This document shows, piece by piece, positions 58,733 to 64,000 of a stretch of DNA of 64,000 bases. The translations under genes were made by a program, and so were the position numbers. The notes below the pieces were generated by a model that was given only the letters and a program-made list of their open reading frames with translations, was not told the origin of the DNA and made no database searches. Numbering within the stretch: the stretch's first letter is position 1; every line of letters begins with the position of its first letter. Origin of the DNA: Bacilli bacterium (GTDB lineage Bacteria > Bacillota_I > Bacilli_A > RF39 > UBA660); the NCBI GenBank assembly GCA_017436345.1, contig JAFSDH010000008.1:62001-126000 (forward strand). Direction: 5' to 3'.

Positions 58733-60799
58733 TTATGGCTTATAAGTCTTTATATCTAATTTATTATTTTTTAACTGAATTAAAACTCCTCCATCAAGAT
58801 CCGTTCTATAAATAATACTATCATTTAAATTATTAAGTACTTCCTCACTAGGATGCTTAAACTTATTATTTTCACCAACAGATATAAGTGCATATTTAGG
58901 ATTTATTTTTTCAACGAACTCTTTAGAAGAACTCGTATTACTACCATGATGTCCTACTTTTAAAATATCAATATTACTAATATTATATTTACTTAATAAA
59001 CGTCTTTCGCTCTCATACGATGCATCTCCTGTAAACAAAAAAGAATGATCATCAATAAAACCATAAAGAATCATACTACTAGCATTTTCATCACTTGACT
59101 TTGTACCTAAAGAATAAAAAGAAAAATCCCCTACCATATAATATTTTCCCTCATAACTAACAGAATAATCTATGTTCTTTTTCTCTAATAGATCAATTAT
59201 TTTAATTTCATTACCAACAAACTCACCTTCATTAAAATAAACATGATTAACCTTAAAATTATTAACTAAATTTATTGCTTCTCCAACATGATCGTAATCA
59301 CCATGCGATAAAAACAAATAATCTATTTTTCTAATACCTAAAGACCTAAACAAAGGAATCAAAGTATTATTACTTAAAGAATAATTCCTATAACTATTCC
59401 CACCCGTATCAACTAAAATATTATATTTAGAACTATGAAGCAATATTGAATCACCCTGTCCAACATCAATCATCAATATATAATTACTTGGAAATACAAT
59501 ATTATAATTATAATGAATTACTATAATTATAAGTAATATTACAAACAAAAATTTCTTTTTAAATTTAAATAATAAAATTAATAATAAATAATATATTACA
59601 CAAAGAAAAATACTAGGTTTAATAAAAATAATATTAGTATTAAACTTCGATAAAAACAAAGAAATATTTTCTAATAAATATATAAATATTTCTAATAAAT
59701 TAGAAAAAAATGGAAATAAAAAACAAAATAATGATAATGGAAAAATAACTATAGATATTAAAGGAACAAAAAATAAATTATAAAATATCGTAAATATATT
59801 TATTTGATAATAACTATATATTGATATTGAAAAACTAAATAAAAAAGCTATAAAAGAAGTTAAAAATAATTTAATAAAATAATTATCATACTTATTAATA
59901 ATAGAACTTGATAAAATTAAAGAACCAGTTATAACACATGAATATAAAAAACCTGTATTATATACTATAAAAGGATTATCTAATATAATAAGACTAACTA
60001 CAATTAATAAAATATTTATTGGTTTAATATTTAAATAAAATATTATATTTAAACTATTTAAAATAAAAAATAAACCACTTCTTAAAACTGAAGGACAATA
60101 ATTAACTAAAAACATATAAAAAAGAATAAAAATAGAACAAAAAAACAATCTTTTATTTTCACTATTTTTTTTAAAAATAAATAAAATAATATTAGTAAAA
60201 ATAGATATATGCATTCCAGAAACACTAAATAAATGACTAATACCAAGTTCTTGATAACTAGATTTAACATCGCTATCTAAATACCTATTATCTCCTAAAA
60301 TAAAAGTATATAAATAATTAGATACTTTATTTTTAGAAATCATTTCTCTAAACAAATTCTTAATACTATAAAATATATTGTTATTATTAGATATCTTCTT
60401 AATATTATCAGCATTAAATATGTAAAAAATATCTTTAGATTTCAAAAAAGATCTATAACTAAATAAATTAGGATTAGTATTATTACTAGGAATTAATAAT
60501 TCTCCATAAACTATAATCTTATCCCCAAGATTTAAATTTATATATTCTTCATAATAATAGTTTACTTTTATTTTTAAATCATCTTCAATAATTATTTCCA
60601 TTTTATCATTATTAATAAATATATCAGTAATAATACCCGTATAAGTTTTTATATTAGAACAATCTAAATATTCATATTTATTATTTAAGAAAAACAGTAT
60701 ATAGATAAGTGAAAATAAAAACAAAAAATAATATATATAATTACACAGTAATATTTTCCTTAATATTAACGTAAATACTTTCTCCAATTCCTTCAACAT
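58733..60799 (-). CDS. comEC: ComEC/Rec2 DNA-uptake channel
   Basis: About 688 residues. An N-terminal DUF4131-like OB region (about 45-150), ten or so TM helices in the Competence domain ('SYQELGISHLFSVSGMHISI'), then a C-terminal MBL domain: 'ILMIDVGQGDSILL', 'LFLSHGDYDHVGEA' (HxDxDH metal site intact) and 'FLFTGDASYESE'. It conducts incoming single-stranded DNA across the membrane, with a nuclease domain. The start overlaps the comEA end by 59 bp and no ribosome site is clear; ATG 60799 is a tentative choice. It is the third gene after ftsW-like and comEA. Confidence 0.9.
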   Translation of the reverse strand: MLKELEKVFTLILRKILLCNYIYYFLFLFSLIYILFFLNNKYEYLDCSNIKTYTGIITDIFINNDKMEIIIEDDLKIKVNYYYEEYINLNLGDKIIVYGELLIPSNNTNPNLFSYRSFLKSKDIFYIFNADNIKKISNNNNIFYSIKNLFREMISKNKVSNYLYTFILGDNRYLDSDVKSSYQELGISHLFSVSGMHISIFTNIILFIFKKNSENKRLFFCSIFILFYMFLVNYCPSVLRSGLFFILNSLNIIFYLNIKPINILLIVVSLIILDNPFIVYNTGFLYSCVITGSLILSSSIINKYDNYFIKLFLTSFIAFLFSFSISIYSYYQINIFTIFYNLFFVPLISIVIFPLSLFCFLFPFFSNLLEIFIYLLENISLFLSKFNTNIIFIKPSIFLCVIYYLLLILLFKFKKKFLFVILLIIIVIHYNYNIVFPSNYILMIDVGQGDSILLHSSKYNILVDTGGNSYRNYSLSNNTLIPLFRSLGIRKIDYLFLSHGDYDHVGEAINLVNNFKVNHVYFNEGEFVGNEIKIIDLLEKKNIDYSVSYEGKYYMVGDFSFYSLGTKSSDENASSMILYGFIDDHSFLFTGDASYESERRLLSKYNISNIDILKVGHHGSNTSSSKEFVEKINPKYALISVGENNKFKHPSEEVLNNLNDSIIYRTDLDGGVLIQLKNNKLDIKTYKP

Positions 60800-61415
60800 T
60801 TAAAATATCATCAATATTTTTAAAAGGAGTCTTATTTCTATAACTAATAATGTTTTTGGCCTTTGATTCTCCTATACCACTTAAAGTCATTAATTCATCT
60901 AAAGACGCCGTATTAATATTAATTAAATTACTATTACTTATATTACTATCATAATTAATACAAGCATCATTTTTTAAATTAGAACTATTACACATATCTT
61001 GCTTATACTTTTCTTTTTCTAAAGTTTCCAAATAACTAGAAACTTCTTTTTTACTATAAACAATTATTACCATACCATCTTCTATTTGTTTACTTAAATT
61101 AATTACACTAGTGTCACTATTATTAGTTAAACCACCACTTAAATTTATCGCATCATTTATTCTACTATCACAACTAATAGAATAAACTCCAGGTTTCTTA
61201 ACCTCACCTTTTATATCAAAAAAACATAAACTAACTTCTTCAACTATCTCCTCTTTTTCTAATACTAAATCATTTTTTATAATAGAATCTTTATCTTCTA
61301 CTTTGTCATTATTATCTAAATAATAATAACAAGATCCTAATACAACCACTATCAAACCAAATACAAAAATAAAAATCTTCTTTTTATTAAAATAAATCCA
61401 TTCTTTTATAGACAT
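60741..61415 (-). CDS. comEA: ComEA DNA-binding protein
   Basis: About 224 residues. A signal/anchor helix ('FIFVFGLIVVVLGSCYYYLD') is followed by an SLBB domain ('FFDIKGEVKKPGVYSI', about 63-130) and two helix-hairpin-helix motifs at the C-terminus ('LININTASLDELMTLSGIG', 'NIDDILNVEGIGESIYVNIK'). ComEA binds exogenous double-stranded DNA at the surface for transport through ComEC. Its ribosome site lies inside a terminator-like hairpin (61422-61438), with seven T between SD and ATG. comEC follows and overlaps its end, an arrangement conserved in competent Firmicutes. Confidence 0.92.
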   Translation of the reverse strand: MSIKEWIYFNKKKIFIFVFGLIVVVLGSCYYYLDNNDKVEDKDSIIKNDLVLEKEEIVEEVSLCFFDIKGEVKKPGVYSISCDSRINDAINLSGGLTNNSDTSVINLSKQIEDGMVIIVYSKKEVSSYLETLEKEKYKQDMCNSSNLKNDACINYDSNISNSNLININTASLDELMTLSGIGESKAKNIISYRNKTPFKNIDDILNVEGIGESIYVNIKENITV

Positions 61416-61438
61416 AAAAAAACCTCCCTAAGGAGATT
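61416..61438 (-). promoter_or_regulatory. Hairpin with T-run that sequesters the comEA ribosome site
   Basis: On the minus strand AATCTCC-TTAG-GGAGGTT forms a seven-pair stem (one G-U) and a TTAG loop, followed by seven T and directly by the comEA ATG. The SD GGGAGG is the 3' arm. It has the features of an intrinsic terminator and also masks the SD. Confidence 0.7.
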
Positions 61439-61439
61439 A

Positions 61440-62612
61440 TTAAACTTTTTTCTTATTTTTTCCTACATTATGCGCAAGTTTAAGTTTTGTTTCAATATTA
61501 ATTCTTTGTACAACAGTTAATATCGCAATTAAACAAAGCGTATAACTACCACCATAACTAAGGAAAGGTAAAGGAACACCTGTCATTGGTAATATGCCAA
61601 AAATACCACATAAATTAACCATTATATGTACAAAAATATAAAAAGCTCCACCGTAACAAATCAATGCATCCCGATTATTTAAACTTCTCTTACCAATCAT
61701 AATAACTCTAAATAATAAAAGTAAATATAAAAGTAAAATACCAAGCCCTGTAATAAGACCCAACTCCTCAATTATAATACAAAAAATAAAGTCAGTATGA
61801 GCTTCTGGTAAATATAAATATTTTTGAATACTTTTTCCTAATCCTAAACCTGTAAAACCACCATTATTAATCGCTATATAACCATTACACACTTGGTTAC
61901 CATCAGTATAATAATTTTCTTCATCACAAGGATTTGAACTAGAAATAACACTAGTAATACGAGACATTTGTCTTTCTGATAATAAACTATTACCACCAAT
62001 AACTAAAACAAGTCCTAATACTACAATAAATCCCCCTACAATTCCAATTATCTTATTTTTAATCTTTTTATCAACTGGTGATAATAAAAACATTAAAGCA
62101 ACTATAGAAGCATAAATAATCGCAGTTCCTAAATCAGGTTGAAATACAATTAATAAAAATGATACAAAACTTATAATAATAGGTTTTAAACTAGTCCAAC
62201 TAGAAGAAAAATCTCTTTTTTTATTATCATAATAATTAGCTAAATACATAATTGTTGTTATCTTTAAAAATTCACTAGGTTGTAAACTAAAAAATCCTAA
62301 GTCAAACCAACTTTGAGCATCATTAGTAACTTCACCAACAACAAACAATAAAACTAATAAAAACATAAATACATAATTTAAAAAAGCAGCAACTTTACTC
62401 GAGACTTTAACATTAAAAAAGCAAATAACTAAACTACCTATAATTCCAAAAATCAAAATAACAATTTGCTTAAACAAATACAAATATGGACTATTAGAAT
62501 ATCTCATATAAAAAGAAACATTCGATGCTGAAAAGACCATTATCGTACCTATCGCAAAAAGTAAAATAGAAACTAAAAGTAATAATTTATCTATATATTT
62601 AAGTCTATTCAC
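61440..62612 (-). CDS. FtsW/RodA/SpoVE-family peptidoglycan polymerase
   Basis: About 390 residues, ten TM helices, start proposed at GTG 62612 because AGGAAG lies seven bases upstream; an ATG seven codons earlier lacks a site. SEDS landmarks are visible: 'GTIMVFSASNVSFYM', 'NDAQSWFDLGFFSLQPSEFL' with the catalytic Asp region, 'FQPDLGTAIIYASIVALMF' and 'GGFTGLGLGKSIQKYLYLPEAHTDFIF' split by a Pro-rich loop. It polymerises lipid II for septum or elongation. FtsW and RodA cannot be told apart here. It precedes comEA by 24 bp. Confidence 0.88.
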   Translation of the reverse strand: MNRLKYIDKLLLLVSILLFAIGTIMVFSASNVSFYMRYSNSPYLYLFKQIVILIFGIIGSLVICFFNVKVSSKVAAFLNYVFMFLLVLLFVVGEVTNDAQSWFDLGFFSLQPSEFLKITTIMYLANYYDNKKRDFSSSWTSLKPIIISFVSFLLIVFQPDLGTAIIYASIVALMFLLSPVDKKIKNKIIGIVGGFIVVLGLVLVIGGNSLLSERQMSRITSVISSSNPCDEENYYTDGNQVCNGYIAINNGGFTGLGLGKSIQKYLYLPEAHTDFIFCIIIEELGLITGLGILLLYLLLLFRVIMIGKRSLNNRDALICYGGAFYIFVHIMVNLCGIFGILPMTGVPLPFLSYGGSYTLCLIAILTVVQRINIETKLKLAHNVGKNKKKV

Positions 62613-62688
62613 TTTATCACTTCCTATTATCATTACAATTATAACATGATAATATTGATAAGTAAATTAACTATAAATATCATTTACA

Positions 62689-63327
62689 CTATTTTATTAA
62701 CTCATCATTTCTAATAATAAATAATTTCTTATCATGATAAAAAGCATAGAAAATATTAGAGATATCCTCATCTGCAACTCTTTTAATCCATTTCTCTGTC
62801 TTATTAATTTTTTTAAGAACTTCATAATCAATTTTTCCATCTAAAATAACTGGAAGCGGATAATCTCCTAAATAATTAGAGTCTTTCTTAAAAACCGATA
62901 AATTACCACTAGTTTCTAAAAGAGCAAAATCAACCTCTTCAATACTCCTAATCCCATTTTCACGTAATTGCGTAAGTAAATCTTCAATATTATATCTTTG
63001 TGAAGCCATTACTTTAAAATTTATTTTTCCCTGATCAATTATTACAGATTGTTTACCATCAAATACATCTCTTGCTTTACCACACTTTAAAGATATATAA
63101 CTAACAATAATTTGAATAATAACTAATAAAATAACTGGTAAAACAAATAAAAGTAAAGGCTCATCTTTTTGTTCAATAGAAACAGCCGCAAATTCGGCTA
63201 TTAAAATATAAACAATTAAATCAGTCATCCCTAATTGACCAATTTCCCTTTTACCCATAAAGCGAAAAATTAATGAAATTAAAATATAAAAAAATATAGT
63301 TCTAAATAAAATAATAAAATAATCCAT
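62689..63327 (-). CDS. DUF421 membrane protein (YetF/YcaP-like)
   Basis: About 212 residues. Three hydrophobic helices in the first 90 residues with 'RFMGKREIGQLGMTDLIVYI' match DUF421. The C-terminal soluble part ('VIIDQGKINFKVMASQRYNI', 'GIRSIEEVDFALLETSGNLS') fits the DUF421 sub-domain of the YetF family. In Bacillus spores YetF-type proteins contribute to germination; the role here is unknown. Start ATG 63327. It is separated from the ftsW-like gene by about 75 bp on the same strand and divergent from a TIGR04086 gene. Confidence 0.85.
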   Translation of the reverse strand: MDYFIILFRTIFFYILISLIFRFMGKREIGQLGMTDLIVYILIAEFAAVSIEQKDEPLLLFVLPVILLVIIQIIVSYISLKCGKARDVFDGKQSVIIDQGKINFKVMASQRYNIEDLLTQLRENGIRSIEEVDFALLETSGNLSVFKKDSNYLGDYPLPVILDGKIDYEVLKKINKTEKWIKRVADEDISNIFYAFYHDKKLFIIRNDELIK

Positions 63328-63397
63328 TCATCATCACATATATATTATTACCTATCATATATTTATTATACTTACATAAATTTAATTAGGTGATAAT

Positions 63398-63757
63398 ATG
63401 TACAAAAATTATATAAAAAGTATCTTAATCTTTATATTTATAATCTTATTATTTTCTATTATAAATACATCATTATATTACTTTAATGTAACAAATAATA
63501 TAATAACTAATATTATAGAAATTATAACAATACTTGTAAGTTCTTTTATAAGTGGATTTTATATAGGTAAAAAAAGTAAAAACAAAGGATATATTAACGG
63601 AATAATCCTAAGTGTAATAATTATCGTACTATTATTAATATTAAATATAATTATATCTAGAAATATAAATATAATATCAATCATATATTATCTAGGAATA
63701 TTATTAATAGTAACAATAAGTAGTATTATAGGTATAAATAAAAAAAGTAAACAATAG
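63398..63757 (+). CDS. TIGR04086-family membrane protein
   Basis: About 119 residues, four hydrophobic helices ('SILIFIFIILLFSIINTSLY', 'IIEIITILVSSFISGFYIG', 'IILSVIIIVLLLILNIIIS', 'YYLGILLIVTISSIIG') with the 'GFYIGKKSKNKGYINGIIL' loop characteristic of TIGR04086 (YrzE-like) proteins. Function unknown. The ATG has AGGTGA upstream. It converges on a TSCPD gene across a shared terminator. Confidence 0.8.
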   Translation: MYKNYIKSILIFIFIILLFSIINTSLYYFNVTNNIITNIIEIITILVSSFISGFYIGKKSKNKGYINGIILSVIIIVLLLILNIIISRNINIISIIYYLGILLIVTISSIIGINKKSKQ

Positions 63758-63768
63758 TTTACTTTTTT
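63744..63768. terminator. Bidirectional terminator at the convergent ends
   Basis: The 7-bp stem AGTAAAC/GTTTACT with an AATA loop has A/T runs on both sides and includes the TIGR04086 stop. Confidence 0.85.
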
Positions 63769-63781
63769 CTAACTTAAAATA

Positions 63782-64000
63782 TTACTTCGTTTCCTTTAAC
63801 TTATTCAATGCTTTTGATAATTGATCAGGACAAGAAGTACTTTTCATTCCACATCTAACTCCTTCAAGAGTAGATATCACATCATCAATCTTTTGTCCTA
63901 AACAAAGCTTACTTACACCAAGAGAATTACCAGGACATCCTCCTATAATTTGAACCTTAGTAATAATCTCATTATCATCGCATTCAACAATCATCTTTTT
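63782..64000 (-). CDS. TSCPD-domain protein, TIGR03905 family (5' end outside window)
   Basis: The C-terminal 73 residues are visible. 'VQIIGGCPGNSLGVSKLCLG' and 'VRCGMKSTSCPDQLSKALNK' carry the Cys-rich TSCPD signature of TIGR03905. Compared with the family, the internal Met at 63994 is not the start; the conserved first 12-15 residues lie beyond the right edge. TSCPD proteins resemble the C-terminal domain of class II ribonucleotide reductases and are of unknown function. It converges on the TIGR04086 gene. Confidence 0.85.
   Translation of the reverse strand, partial: KKMIVECDDNEIITKVQIIGGCPGNSLGVSKLCLGQKIDDVISTLEGVRCGMKSTSCPDQLSKALNKLKETK

Noticed and set aside
1..64000. UGA read as Trp (Mycoplasma code)
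   Set aside because: Genes are full-length with TGG for Trp and TAA/TAG stops, and one gene ends in TGA; the standard code suffices.

Overview
The window is very AT-rich and gene-dense, with short gaps, strong AGGAGG-type ribosome sites and terminators that often overlap stop codons. Gene content is Gram-positive (Firmicutes-type, low GC): a T-box upstream of pheST, a SpoIIM-like protein, a SpoVB-type flippase, a class B-like sortase, ComEA/ComEC, VanY, FtsW/RodA and a DUF1540 protein. Trp is encoded by TGG. Of 63 genes whose stop I could read, 62 end in TAA or TAG and one in TGA. My inference is an uncultured, Mollicutes-adjacent Bacilli or Clostridia lineage using the standard code; no marker gene in the window settles this.

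Layout. 1-3.2 kb (+): end of dnaJ, then a membrane-anchored polysaccharide deacetylase, a degenerate ROK kinase and a zinc-ribbon membrane protein. 3.2-7.7 kb: rarA (-), then xerD and deoB (+), a small DUF1540 gene (-) and a methyltransferase-like gene (+) behind a promoter framed by a perfect dyad. 7.7-8.3 kb: no gene; tandem AT hairpins. 8.3-13.9 kb (-): PP2C-like protein, HTH regulator with an operator-like palindrome, mnmA, small membrane protein, histidine phosphatase, EamA transporter, SpoIIM-like protein. 13.9-17.5 kb: 30-residue membrane microprotein, SpoVB-like flippase, COG2509 flavoprotein (+), with a membrane protein on the other strand. 17.6-29 kb (-): surface and membrane proteins (anchored lipoprotein-like, DUF285, six-repeat lipoprotein), pheST, frr, a family II pyrophosphatase-like protein, a UMPH-1-like nucleotidase and a MYG1 homologue.

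29-35.9 kb (-): an AAA+CYTH protein, a histidine phosphatase and a Nudix-type regulator with GTGT-n-ACAC dyads lying on both its own promoter and that of the phosphatase; then an acyl-activation/acyltransferase operon (PlsC, AMP-ligase, PlsC) and a DUF3267/YcxB-like pair. 35.9-41.5 kb (-): a 1077-residue Big_2/metallo-beta-lactamase-like surface protein, a hotdog thioesterase, an orphan and a sortase. 41.5-47.7 kb (-): seven consecutive orphan genes, including a diverged tandem paralogue pair; this is the main unexplained block. 47.7-64 kb (-): a 1405-residue fused CoA-dehydratase activator, a lipid kinase, tRNA-Arg(CCU), an HD/VanY/unknown/YfhO operon, ComEC/ComEA/FtsW, DUF421, TIGR04086 (+) and a partial TSCPD protein at the right edge.

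How it fits together. Core translation and repair genes are mixed with a large envelope set (flippase, YfhO, VanY, FtsW, sortase, lipoproteins, phospholipid synthesis) and uptake machinery. The strongest new regulatory signals are the Nudix-regulator dyads (30.7-31.6 kb), the dyad at 6.88-6.92 kb, the HTH operator at 10.2 kb, and a terminator hairpin that contains the comEA ribosome site.
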